DNA from: Acidobacteriota bacterium | GTDB taxonomy: Bacteria; Acidobacteriota; Terriglobia; Versatilivoradales; Versatilivoraceae | DNA length: 64,000 nucleotides | Assembly: GCA_022826755.1 (NCBI GenBank) | Contig: JAJDUG010000026.1 | Location: forward strand, 1 to 64,000 | Direction of reading: 5' to 3' | Shown here: positions 10,001-17,724 of the stretch, piece by piece | Position numbering within the stretch: position 1 is the stretch's first letter | Layout of the letters: the number at the start of each line of letters is the position of its first letter | Notes under the pieces: model-generated | Database searches by the model: none | What the model was told of the DNA's origin: nothing | The model's input: the letters and a program-made list of their open reading frames with translations, nothing else | Made by a program: the position numbers and the translations under genes

Positions 10001-10881
10001 ACTCGGGACTGCTGGGAAGGCTGAGCTCTCCGGCCCAGGGCTACGTCAAGGTGGAAAAGATCGAGGGAGATGCCCCTTTCTACGCCTACGGGGTCATCAA
10101 CGACAACTTCAACTCCGATGGCTCCTTTGTTTTTCCAGTCACTGAATCCTCCCTGGTGGGAGCCAGGGGACAAACCCTGCCGGTCGTCGTCGAAACCGGA
10201 AACTTCCAAAGCGAGCTGACCGTCACCAACTTCTCGACCGCGGACAAGACCATCGATTTCAGTTTCGTGGCGGACGGCGTTGCGACCGCAGATGACACGG
10301 CCGGCTTCAGCCTGGAGATAAAGGCCGGGGAACAGCGCATCTTGCCTAACCTCGTCAGTTGGCTACGCGAGGAGAAGGTGGACGGCATCGGTCCGGCGGG
10401 CCGCACCTACGTGGGAGCCCTGTTCGCCACGCCAGCCGAAGGCGACCTAAGCGGGATTGTGATCGGAGCCCGCACGGGGTCCCCGGACAATCGAGGCGGG
10501 CAATACAGCCTCTTCAATAATGCGGTGCCCTACGGGGCAGCTTCGCTTGAAAGCGCCTGGGTCTACGGGCTGCAGCAGAACGAAGAGAACCGCAGCAACC
10601 TGGCCCTGGTCAACACGGGTGAAATCGACGACAGCCCCAGCACTTTCGAGATCACTATTTTCGAAGGAAGCGGTCAGTCTCAACCGAGAATCAGGAGTGT
10701 GACCCTCGGTCCTCGCCGCTGGCGCCAGATCAACGGGATTCTGGGGCGAATCGGCCAGGGATACGTTCGGGTGCGGAAGACATCGGGCAACAATCCCTTC
10801 GTTGCCTACGGCGTGATCAACGATGGCGGCAGGCCCGGAGAGCGCAGCGGCGACGGCGCCTACCTGCCGGGCAGGGAATAG
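7033..10881 (+). CDS. Secreted plant-type leucine-rich-repeat protein with acidobacterial-type C-terminal modules
   Basis: A protein of about 1282 residues. A hydrophobic export signal lies near residues 34-55 and ends in A-E-A-R-A-Q. About 18 tandem 24-residue repeats follow, with the plant-type consensus LTGSIPPELGNLxxL, preceded by a cap DRAALVALYNATDGPNW. A beta-rich Calx-beta-like domain follows, then a second short LRR block beginning DRAALEALYESTGGTEW and closing with a CAQADxSIRxWLNGIGDVRGPDC cap. The last 480 residues contain two related modules sharing SELTLTN, YGLQQN/CGLRQN, RSNVALQN/RSNLALVN and YAYGVINDN/VAYGVINDG. I chose ATG 7033 over GTG 7027 because GAGGTG then sits at better spacing. 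The role is probably surface recognition or adhesion; the ligand is unknown. Confidence 0.82.
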   Translation: MSQGREVVAVESGPQCTSRSGRREWPRLLHAAPPTVLIGLVALLGSLLPAAEARAQGLAADRAALVALYNATDGPNWRNRRNWLSNLPLDQWNGVAVRNGRVTGLLLIGNRLKGRIPPELGNLSELERLSFSGNQLRGSIPSQLGKLANIKWLILSSNRLTGSIPLALSRLAQLERLILGSNQLTGSIPPQLGNIGKLRELDLGFNRLTGSVPSELGRLAGLELLILVANQLTGSIPPELGNLASLRELSLEQNQLAGPIPPELGNLANLQRLALSNNPLRGPIPPELGSLANLLTLGLTSSQLTGSIPPELGSLAKLETLSLMGNELTGHLPPELGNLSNLRHFFLVGNQLTGSLPPELGNLVSLELLWLSENQLTGPIPPEFSNLTKLRQLALGTNQLTGSIPPELGDLANLETLTMGGNRLTGSIPSQLGNLVSLQVLSVDTNRLTGPIPPELGDLASLDTLYLGDNRLTGSLPSELGKLGNLRALILDTNQLTEPIPLSFANLEALSQFRFFLNPGLCAGADRVIRNWLDDIGEALGPDCSPSLTLSVTPSDLVEGGGATSVMVTARHTPVSRLTRVHLLIGGTAMLGESHDYTLVGFSGSFDTMLNILTIPANSSSGTTVLTFVPRSDSLIEGTEYILLQAFVGGRLQDLQGAKIGGSAFLDLNDRVSCAARDRAALEALYESTGGTEWTNGMNWLSVRPLSEWYGVTVDFNGCVTQLDLSNNHLTGTLPSQLGDLVHLEGLDLRGNRLTGMVPPSFTNLEALLHFRFHRNSGLCAQADTSIRTWLNGIGDVRGPDCSSVFVPVLLASAGRKSSFFTSELTLTNRGAEEAVLHYTYTVHEGGRSGTATDGLAPGRQRIQSDALGYLMGLGVPIPETGNRIGTLRVEVSGSSSVSVVARTTTAVPEGRAGLAYPGIPEAEGFHEPVYLCGLRQNTRDRSNVALQNMGVPGDGPITLRTTLFSGEADDITSRLVGEETLPPGGFHQYSGLLGRLSSPAQGYVKVEKIEGDAPFYAYGVINDNFNSDGSFVFPVTESSLVGARGQTLPVVVETGNFQSELTVTNFSTADKTIDFSFVADGVATADDTAGFSLEIKAGEQRILPNLVSWLREEKVDGIGPAGRTYVGALFATPAEGDLSGIVIGARTGSPDNRGGQYSLFNNAVPYGAASLESAWVYGLQQNEENRSNLALVNTGEIDDSPSTFEITIFEGSGQSQPRIRSVTLGPRRWRQINGILGRIGQGYVRVRKTSGNNPFVAYGVINDGGRPGERSGDGAYLPGRE

Positions 10882-10997
10882 GCTTGGGGAGAGAGAGTGG
10901 GACCATCGAGTCCCAATCCGGAAGGAGTGCCTGGCGGGCGTGACCTCGCCAGTGTCGGAAGCCCTTGCGCGCCCCATTGCGGCGCTGAAGAGATACG

Positions 10998-12884
10998 ATG
11001 ACCGATGAAAGCAAACTGGGACGTAATGATCCTCCGGCGCCGGAGAGTTTCGGTGGCGACGGAGCGGCATCGAGCCCGACCGGTTTCGTTCCGCCCCATC
11101 CGGGTTCCAGGAAGATGCCGCGCTGGAACCCCGGCGAGCTGATCGACGCCCCCAGGTTCGTGCGGAAGCACTGGTATGCCTTCCTGGGGCCCGGCCTGGT
11201 GGCGGGGGCGGGAGCCATCGGGGGCGGCGAGTGGCTGCTGGGTCCGCTGGTGACGGCCCGCTACGGGGGAGCGCTGCTGTGGCTGGCCACCCTCAGCATC
11301 CTGGCCCAGGGGCTCTACAACATCGAGATCAGCCGCTACACCCTCTACACCGGCGAGCCCATCTTCACCGGGAAGTTCCGGACGGCGCCGGGCCCGAGAT
11401 TCTGGCTGACGGTCTACCTGATCCTGGATTTCGGGTCGGTCTTTCCCTACCTGGCCGCCACCGCGGCCACCCCGGTGACGATCCTCCTGCTCGGCGGCCA
11501 GATGCCCGACCCGGACTCGGTGCCCTTGCACTGGTGGATGCACAAGCTCACCGCCACCGGCATATTCGTGGCCTCGGTGATTCCGCTCATCTTCGGAGGC
11601 AAGGTCTACAACTCGCTGAAGGCGGTGATGTCCGTCAAGCTGGTCACGGTCTTCGGCTTCCTGCTGATTGTGGCGGTGCTCTATTCCACTCCCTCGACCT
11701 GGGTCGACATCGGGAGCGGCTTCTTCAAGTTCGGGACCGTTCCCGTGCTCAGCGGCGAGGACCGCAACGGCAACGGACGGCTGGACCCCGGCGAGGACTG
11801 GGACGGGGACGGCCACCTGGACGTGGTCGAACGCAGGCTCGAGCCTACCGTCGACTCCGACGGCGACGGCCGGCCCGACACCTGGGAGCGGGGCCCTCGG
11901 GGGCAACTGCTGAAACACGAAGACCTGGACGGGGATGGGTTTCTGGACGGCCCCAACGTGGAGAACGTGTTCGTATCCTGGTTCGGCAAGGGTGCTCTCC
12001 CAACCATCGATTTTACCCTGATCGCCTTCATCGCCGCCATGGCCGCCATCGCCGGCAACGGAGGGCTGAGCAACACTCCCATCAGCAACTTCACCCGCGA
12101 CCAGGGCTGGGGCATGGGACACCATGTGGGCGCCATCCCCAGCATGGTGGGAGGCCAGGGCATCACGCTCTCCCACGTGGGGTCCGTCTTCGAGGTGAAC
12201 CGGGAATCGCTGCCGCGCTGGCGGCGCTGGTACCGGCACGTGGTGCGCGACCAGTGCGCCATCTGGATTCCCGCCTGTTTCATCGGCCTGGCCCTGCCCA
12301 GCATGTTGTCGGTGGAGTTCCTGCGGCGCGGCACCGAGGCCGACCGCTGGAACGCGGCGGCGCTGACGGCCGAGGGGGTGGGCAGGCAGGCCGCCAACCC
12401 TCCCGAGGGCGTGCTGGCATCCATGACGGGTCTCTCGGAGATCCTGGGAGGCGCCGCCTGGGGGAACCTCTTCTGGGCTTCCACCCTCTTTTGCGGGTTT
12501 CTGGTGTTGGCTCCCACCATGGTGGGACACATCGACGGAGTGGTCCGCCGCTGGCTGGATACCATCTGGACCTCCAGCTCCAGGCTGCGGAAGGTGGACC
12601 CGGCCAGGATCGGCAGGATCTACTTCGGGCTGATCATGGGCTACTCCGTTCTGGGCCTGGCCATGCTCTGGCTGAACGCGCCGACGGCGCTGATCAAGTT
12701 CGCCACCATCAGCTACAATTTCGCGCTGGGCATCAGTTGCTGCCACACCCTGATTCTCAACACGGTCCTGCTTCCGCGGGAGCTGAGGCCGGGCTGGTTC
12801 GTGCGGATCGCCATGATGCTGGGAGGCGTCTTCTTTTTCCTGCTGGGGCTGGCGGCGACCCTGCGGGAACTGGGGCAGATTTGA
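10998..12884 (+). CDS. Nramp-like membrane transporter with an EF-hand/TSP3-like insert
   Basis: A 628-residue polytopic membrane protein. After a hydrophilic N-terminus of about 55 residues comes the Nramp-type first helix GPGLVAGAGAIGGGEWLLGP, where classical Nramp proteins have a DPGN metal-binding motif; that motif is absent. Between two transmembrane halves (residues about 252-315) lies a hydrophilic insert with three calcium-loop-like segments: DRNGNGRLDPGED, DSDGDGRPDTWE and DLDGDGFLDG. The C-terminal half has the NGGLSNTPISNFTRDQGWGMG motif found in the Nramp-related branch. The substrate could be a divalent metal or a different solute. A lipoprotein gene follows 74 bases downstream on the same strand. 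Confidence 0.72.
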   Translation: MTDESKLGRNDPPAPESFGGDGAASSPTGFVPPHPGSRKMPRWNPGELIDAPRFVRKHWYAFLGPGLVAGAGAIGGGEWLLGPLVTARYGGALLWLATLSILAQGLYNIEISRYTLYTGEPIFTGKFRTAPGPRFWLTVYLILDFGSVFPYLAATAATPVTILLLGGQMPDPDSVPLHWWMHKLTATGIFVASVIPLIFGGKVYNSLKAVMSVKLVTVFGFLLIVAVLYSTPSTWVDIGSGFFKFGTVPVLSGEDRNGNGRLDPGEDWDGDGHLDVVERRLEPTVDSDGDGRPDTWERGPRGQLLKHEDLDGDGFLDGPNVENVFVSWFGKGALPTIDFTLIAFIAAMAAIAGNGGLSNTPISNFTRDQGWGMGHHVGAIPSMVGGQGITLSHVGSVFEVNRESLPRWRRWYRHVVRDQCAIWIPACFIGLALPSMLSVEFLRRGTEADRWNAAALTAEGVGRQAANPPEGVLASMTGLSEILGGAAWGNLFWASTLFCGFLVLAPTMVGHIDGVVRRWLDTIWTSSSRLRKVDPARIGRIYFGLIMGYSVLGLAMLWLNAPTALIKFATISYNFALGISCCHTLILNTVLLPRELRPGWFVRIAMMLGGVFFFLLGLAATLRELGQI

Positions 12885-12958
12885 GACTTCATGGCACCGA
12901 GAGCGACCCGCCGAGACGTGGGGGTCGAGTGAAACTGTAAGAAAGGGAGGTACTGACG

Positions 12959-13966
12959 ATGACATTCAAGGGACGCGGCCGCAGGCGGTTGCTGGGAGCC
13001 GGTTTGGGGAGTTTGGCGGGGTCGGCCCTGGCGGGTCTGGCCGGATGCGCCAAACCTGAGGAGAACGCAAATCCCTGGAAGTCCGCCCTCCAACTGGATG
13101 CCTCCAGAAAGCCGATCTCGGGAAGCGGGGAGGAACTGGTTGGAGCCATCCGCCGGGGGGCGGACTTGCGCATCCGGACGGAGTTCAAGAACAACGAACA
13201 CATCGATACCAGTTCCGACAGCGCCGAGGTCATCGAGGAAGTGGCGGAGTTTGCCGGCACCTACCTGATCGAGGACCGGTGGGTGGCGGGAATCATGACC
13301 CTGCGCCAGCCCATCAGCCTGCCGGACGGCTTCGGGTCCCGGCCCTCCATGTCCTTTTTCCTCTACAACCAGGACGGCCGCCAGGCCATCGCCCGCCCCT
13401 ATCTGGACGGGGGAGAGGTCACGGCCGAGCCGGGCCCGTCGGAGCCGGCGGACCACAGCAGCATGCCCAAGTACCACCAGATGGACGGTTGGGACCAGGG
13501 GACCAATGCGCCCAGCAGCAACTTCATCTACGATTTCGATCTCTTCAAGTACCTGGTGAGGGATGATTGGGAGGAGGTTCTGGCCCACACTGCCGAGGGG
13601 AAGGTGCTCTCGGGCTCAGCCGTGGAGCTGGGCCGCCAGGTGGCGGACGGAAAGGAAGTCAAGGTCGCCGTTCGTGGCCTCTGCGCCGACCTGGCGGGCA
13701 AGGACGAGGAGAGCGTCGACCACGAGGTCTTCGTCAAGACCGGGTCCTGCTACTACTATACCGAGCAGCGGCTGTTCATCGCCGGGACCCATCCCCTGGT
13801 CCGGGTCAAGCCGGGGGTGCCGCTGCAGTACGAGAGCCGGGGGTGGGACTTCGGATGGCTGATGGCCCGCACCGACGGATATGTGGCCCGCCTGCTGCTC
13901 AACCCCTACACCCTCAAGTTCGATCGCAGCCAGGGTCACTACCCCATCCGCTGGTTCGTGCGGTGA
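12959..13966 (+). CDS. Exported lipoprotein-like protein of unknown function
   Basis: A 335-residue protein. The N-terminus MTFKGRGRRRLLGAG contains twin arginines followed by a small-residue hydrophobic stretch and a lipobox-like LAGC near residue 28, so it is probably exported, perhaps by the Tat route, and lipid-anchored. ATG 12959 has a strong AGGGAGG site eight bases upstream. The mature part is rich in charged residues and contains an N-terminal segment about an axial D-T-S-S-D-S-A-E-V, and many aromatic residues near the C-terminus (SCYYYTEQRLF, YESRGWDFGWLMARTDGY). I recognise no catalytic motif. Its position after the Nramp-like transporter suggests the two may be expressed together. 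Confidence 0.7.
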   Translation: MTFKGRGRRRLLGAGLGSLAGSALAGLAGCAKPEENANPWKSALQLDASRKPISGSGEELVGAIRRGADLRIRTEFKNNEHIDTSSDSAEVIEEVAEFAGTYLIEDRWVAGIMTLRQPISLPDGFGSRPSMSFFLYNQDGRQAIARPYLDGGEVTAEPGPSEPADHSSMPKYHQMDGWDQGTNAPSSNFIYDFDLFKYLVRDDWEEVLAHTAEGKVLSGSAVELGRQVADGKEVKVAVRGLCADLAGKDEESVDHEVFVKTGSCYYYTEQRLFIAGTHPLVRVKPGVPLQYESRGWDFGWLMARTDGYVARLLLNPYTLKFDRSQGHYPIRWFVR

Positions 13967-14015
13967 GGGGGCGTGTCAAGGGATATGGGGAACAACAACC
14001 CAACATGGACGCGGG

Positions 14016-15971
14016 TTAACCCCGTAATACGGAAGACTTCCTGTCCGATTCTTCCAGAGTTCTGGAAAGTTCCTCCCACTCTCTGATCATTTCATCCAAC
14101 CGCTTGCGATTGTGCTCCACCAGTTTGACCAGGCGGATGGATTCCTTTGCACTCTTGAAAGTGCCCAGATCCAACTCCTGCGTGGCGATTTCCACTTCAC
14201 ACCGGGTGATTTCTTCCTCCAACCCCTGGTGACGCTCCTTCATTCTCCGGACAAGAACGGGATTTATCTTGTTCCGCCGCAACGGTGTTCCACTCCGGTC
14301 GCCGGATCTCCCTGAATTCTCTGCGCACGGCGGCTCCTCCCGATCATCCTGTTGTTGCGTGACCGGGTTTTTTTGCCGCAAGTAGTCTTCATAATTGCCG
14401 GAATAGTCCTGGAACTTGCCGCCATCGATCTCGAAGATTCGCGTTGCCAGCTTGTCAATGAAGTAACGATCGTGGGAAACAAAGACCACCGTCCCGCTGA
14501 ACTCTTGCAGTGCTTCGAGCAGTACGTCCTTGGCTCGCAGGTCGAGGTGGTTGGTGGGTTCGTCGAGCAACAGAAAATTTCGAGGTCGCAGCAACATGCG
14601 GAGGAGCGCATAGCGGTTGCGCTCGCCACCCGAAAGAACGTGAATCTGTTTGAAGACCTCGTCACTGGAAAACAGGAAGCAGCCGAGCAGCGTGCGCAGT
14701 TGCGTCTGGTTGCTCAGGGCGCTGGGTGCGATGCTGGAGACATCGTCGATCAGGCGTGCGCCAGGGTCGAGTTCCTTGTACTGGTCCTGTGCAAAATGGT
14801 CGACTTTCACGTTGTGTCCCAGCCGAAATTCACCTGCCGTCGCCGGCTCGCTTCCAGCCAGTATCTTGATCAGCGTGGATTTCCCCGCTCCATTCACTCC
14901 GACCAGGCCTATGCGGTCCCCGCGGTTGATGACGAAGCTCATGCCGTGGAATACTTGTTTGCCTTCATAGCTCTTGGCGACCCCGCGAAACTCGGCCACC
15001 ATGCGTCCGCTCCTGGACGGCTGAGGAAACTCGAATCGGATCGTCTTTTCCCGGGCAGGCAATTCGATCCGTTTGATCTTCTCGAGTTCCTTGATTCGGC
15101 TCTGCACCTGCTTCGCCCTCGTGGCTTGGTAGCGAAAGCGATTGATGAAGAGTTCAAGGCGTGCAATCCTTTCCCGCTGGTTGCGATGGGCCGCCTGAAG
15201 TTGCGCTTGGCGCACGGATTTCTGTGCCAGGTAGCGTTCGTAGTTGCCGCTGTAGAAGTAGGCGCGACGATTCCACAACTCGAGAATCTTGTTCACTGTG
15301 GCATCCAGCATGTAACGGTCGTGGGAGACCAGCACGAAGGCGTGCGGATACTCATTCAGATACTGTTGCAACCAGTTGCGGGCCTCGAGATCGAGGTGAT
15401 TGGTCGGCTCGTCCAGCAACAGGAGCTGGGGCTTGACCAGCAAGAGCTTGGCCAGCGCCAGGCGCATTTGCCAGCCGCCGGAGAGTTCTTCCGTCGGACG
15501 GTTCAAATCTGCGGGCGCAAAGCCCAGGCCATTCAGCACCGTGCCGGCCTGCGCCTCCAATGAGTAGCCGTCCCGACCCTGAAATTCGGTCTCGATCCGG
15601 TGATAACGCTCCGTGATCCGGTCGTACTCATCGCTGCGCGGATCAACTTCCGCCATCTGGTGAGTCAGGGCGTTCATTTCTTCCTCGAGTTCGAGCAGAT
15701 CGCCAAAGACAGAGAGGCATTCTTCCAGAACCGTGCGCCCTGACAGTGACAGGCCATCCTGAGGAAGGTATCCGGCAGTAAGTTCTTTCGGCGCCGAAAA
15801 CAGACCGCCATCCAGGGGCTCCATCCCCCCCAGGATCTTCAGCAGTGTTGTCTTGCCTGTCCCGTTCCCGCCCACCAGTCCAATGCGGTCCGTCGACGTG
15901 ATGAGCCAGTCGAGATCTTCGAACAGGCTCTTGGAGCCAAAGTGTTTTCTGGCCGCGGAAAGTCGAATCAT
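14016..15971 (-). CDS. ABC-F family ATP-binding protein (Uup/YheS-like)
   Basis: A 651-residue soluble protein with two ABC ATPase domains and no membrane segment, the layout of ABC-F translation factors that act at the ribosome. Domain 1 has Walker A GGNGTGKTTLL, signature LSGGWQMRLALAK and Walker B LLLLDEPTNHLD. A charged helical linker rich in R/K follows (RNQRERIARLELFINRFRY). Domain 2 has GVNGAGKSTLI, LSGGERNRYALLRMLL and LLLDEPTNHLD. The last 90 residues form a predicted coiled coil (RMKERHQGLEEEITRCEVE), as in Uup/YheS types. The ATG at 15971 starts the conserved MIRLSAARKHFG strand. The open frame reaches further upstream to 16022, but those residues do not look conserved. Confidence 0.9.
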   Translation of the reverse strand: MIRLSAARKHFGSKSLFEDLDWLITSTDRIGLVGGNGTGKTTLLKILGGMEPLDGGLFSAPKELTAGYLPQDGLSLSGRTVLEECLSVFGDLLELEEEMNALTHQMAEVDPRSDEYDRITERYHRIETEFQGRDGYSLEAQAGTVLNGLGFAPADLNRPTEELSGGWQMRLALAKLLLVKPQLLLLDEPTNHLDLEARNWLQQYLNEYPHAFVLVSHDRYMLDATVNKILELWNRRAYFYSGNYERYLAQKSVRQAQLQAAHRNQRERIARLELFINRFRYQATRAKQVQSRIKELEKIKRIELPAREKTIRFEFPQPSRSGRMVAEFRGVAKSYEGKQVFHGMSFVINRGDRIGLVGVNGAGKSTLIKILAGSEPATAGEFRLGHNVKVDHFAQDQYKELDPGARLIDDVSSIAPSALSNQTQLRTLLGCFLFSSDEVFKQIHVLSGGERNRYALLRMLLRPRNFLLLDEPTNHLDLRAKDVLLEALQEFSGTVVFVSHDRYFIDKLATRIFEIDGGKFQDYSGNYEDYLRQKNPVTQQQDDREEPPCAENSGRSGDRSGTPLRRNKINPVLVRRMKERHQGLEEEITRCEVEIATQELDLGTFKSAKESIRLVKLVEHNRKRLDEMIREWEELSRTLEESDRKSSVLRG

Positions 15972-16154
15972 AGGTATGCCCGAAGTTCTCCACGCGATTC
16001 CTTGCACAGAGCATGCCGGCACTCTTCGCTGTTACTATATCAACCAGGATTTCCTTTGATTCAACAACGTCCCCCGGTTTCCCCCAATACACTCATCCGT
16101 ACCGCCCTCCCTCTGGAGCCTTTCAGTCGATCCTACATGAGAGAGTTTGATACA

Positions 16155-16172
16155 ATATCAGTATTACGATAT
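16155..16172. promoter_or_regulatory. Inverted repeat, candidate VapBC operator
   Basis: ATATC and GATAT form a perfect inverted repeat separated by eight bases, about 20 bases before the proposed antitoxin GTG start. A TACAAT hexamer at 16151-16156, close to a minus-10 consensus, overlaps it. VapBC pairs usually repress themselves through such a site. This assignment rests on position and symmetry only. Confidence 0.35.
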
Positions 16173-16191
16173 CTCTATCGATGGAGGCCCC

Positions 16192-16398
16192 GTGCAAACA
16201 GTAACCATTTCGCCCAAGTATCAGGTAGTCATTCCGAAGGAGATCCGTGAGCGGCTCCGCCTCCTGCCGGGCCAAAAGGTCCTGGCGATTGCCTATGGCG
16301 GCCGCATTGAGCTCATTCCTGTGCGCCCGGCCCGGCAGATGAAGGGTTTCCTGAATGGAATTGACACGAACGTCGAACGCGAGGGGGATCGGGCATGA
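16192..16398 (+). CDS. vapB: AbrB/SpoVT-fold antitoxin (VapB-type)
   Basis: A 68-residue protein starting at GTG 16192, with GGAGG five bases upstream. Starting here removes 15 upstream codons that do not look like protein. The sequence begins QTVTISPKYQVVIPKEIRERL, the swapped-hairpin AbrB DNA-binding core, followed by LPGQKVLAI and the second strand GRIELIPV. The C-terminal tail (KGFLNGIDTNVEREGDRA) is the kind of flexible region that wraps and inhibits the PIN toxin. Its stop codon overlaps the toxin start as ATGA, so the two are translationally coupled. The expected role is neutralising the toxin and autorepressing the operon. Confidence 0.85.
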   Translation: MQTVTISPKYQVVIPKEIRERLRLLPGQKVLAIAYGGRIELIPVRPARQMKGFLNGIDTNVEREGDRA

Positions 16399-16772
16399 AC
16401 GTCGTCGATTCCAGCGCGTGGCTGGAGTATTTCGCCGATGGGCCGAACGCTTCCTTCTTTGCGGAGCCTATCTTAGACATCGACGCGCTTGTGGTTCCCA
16501 CGTTAAGTCTCTTCGAAGTATTCAAACGGGTGCTCCAGCAACGAGACGAGAGCACTGCGCTTGAGGTGGCAGCGGTCATGCAGCAAGGGACCATTGTGGA
16601 GCTGGAAGCAACGATTGCTTTGAACGCGGCCCGCCTCAGCGTCGAGCTGCGTCTGCCACTGGCTGACAGTGTCATTCTCGCCACCGCCCGCCAATACGGC
16701 GCGGAACTTTGGACACAGGACTCAGACTTCGACGGGATCGACGGAGTTCGGTATCGGAAGCGAAAACCCTAG
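16395..16772 (+). CDS. vapC: PIN-domain ribonuclease toxin (VapC-type)
   Basis: A 125-residue single PIN domain. The acidic residues expected to hold the catalytic metal are present: Asp5 in NVVDSSAWLEYF, the glutamate of LSLFEVFKR near residue 42, the aspartate of LADSVILATAR near residue 92, and the aspartate of TQDSDF near residue 110. Family members cleave RNA, often tRNA, to stop growth; the target here is unknown. The start overlaps the antitoxin stop by four bases. Length and order match ordinary type II toxin-antitoxin modules, and the module sits alone between the ABC-F gene and the aldolase operon. Confidence 0.88.
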   Translation: MNVVDSSAWLEYFADGPNASFFAEPILDIDALVVPTLSLFEVFKRVLQQRDESTALEVAAVMQQGTIVELEATIALNAARLSVELRLPLADSVILATARQYGAELWTQDSDFDGIDGVRYRKRKP

Positions 16773-16948
16773 CAAGGCGGCGAGAGATCACACGGATTTG
16801 AGGATCAACTCTCGGTCTTGCGTCAGAAACGGCAAGCTTGCCGTGTCCATAATGTACAGCAAGGGTAAGTTTTCCAGCACTTCGGTTGCGAACGTAGTCC
16901 GGACCGGCTCTTCTGCAAACCCTAACGGAACTGTGGGCTTGGCGCCCT

Positions 16949-17710
16949 TCACCCCCGGGCGCCGCTCAGGAACTCCTGCATCGATTGCTTCATGAGCGAC
17001 TCCAGGTTGATGCTGATGTAGCGTGCCCCTCGGGCGCGCCACTGGCGGGCCGCCGCGGGGGTGGCCGCCATGATCCCCAGGGCCACCGGCGAGTTGCGCA
17101 GTCCGGCCAGGATTTCCTGGAGGCACTGCCGCATGCGGGGGTGCTCGGGCTGTCCGGGCACGCCCAGCGAGTGGGAGAGATCGGTGCGGCCCACGTTGAC
17201 CACGTCGACGCCCTCCACCGCCAGAATCCGCGGCAGTTCCCGCACCGCTTCCGCCGTCTCCACGTAGAGGACCACCAGGGTCTCCCGGTTGGACTGGAGC
17301 GCGTGGTCCGCAAAGGAGAGCCTCTGGCCGTAGTCGGCCGCCCGTGATCCCGACAGTCCCCGATTGCCCCTGGGGGCGAACTTGACGGCCGCCACCGCCC
17401 GTTCGGCTTCTTCGGCCGAGTTGACCTGGGGAACGATGATGCCCTGGGCGCCTGTATCCAGAAATCGCAGGATGATCGAGGGGGAGTTGGTGGTCACCCG
17501 CACGATGGGGGTGACGCCGTTCGACTCGGCCGCCCGCACCATCTCCTCGCAGGTGCGCGGGTCCAGCCGGCCGTGCTCGCTTTCAAATACCATGAAGTCC
17601 CACCCGAATGGGGCGAGCAGTTCCACCAGGGTGGGGTCGGGGTAGCGCACGAAGCAGCCGTATACCGCCTCTCCTCTCTTGAGCTTGGCCTTGGTTCTGT
17701 TGGCTCGCAC
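16949..17710 (-). CDS. HpcH/HpaI-family class II aldolase
   Basis: A 253-residue TIM-barrel aldolase or lyase, typical of enzymes that cleave 4-hydroxy-2-oxo acids to pyruvate plus an aldehyde using a divalent metal. Visible family motifs are the catalytic histidine in VFESEHGRLD near residue 47, TPIVRVTTNSP near residue 68, the GAQGIIVPQVNSAEEAE strand with its conserved P, the APRGNRGLSGSRA loop, the glutamate of YVETAEAV near residue 152, and VGRTDLSHSLGVPGQ near residue 175. It is the last gene of a minus-strand operon after an SMP-30 lactonase and an AGCS symporter. This suggests catabolism of an imported sugar acid or similar compound, which is inference. Confidence 0.85.
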   Translation of the reverse strand: MRANRTKAKLKRGEAVYGCFVRYPDPTLVELLAPFGWDFMVFESEHGRLDPRTCEEMVRAAESNGVTPIVRVTTNSPSIILRFLDTGAQGIIVPQVNSAEEAERAVAAVKFAPRGNRGLSGSRAADYGQRLSFADHALQSNRETLVVLYVETAEAVRELPRILAVEGVDVVNVGRTDLSHSLGVPGQPEHPRMRQCLQEILAGLRNSPVALGIMAATPAAARQWRARGARYISINLESLMKQSMQEFLSGARG

Positions 17711-17724
17711 GCCGAGATCTTCCT

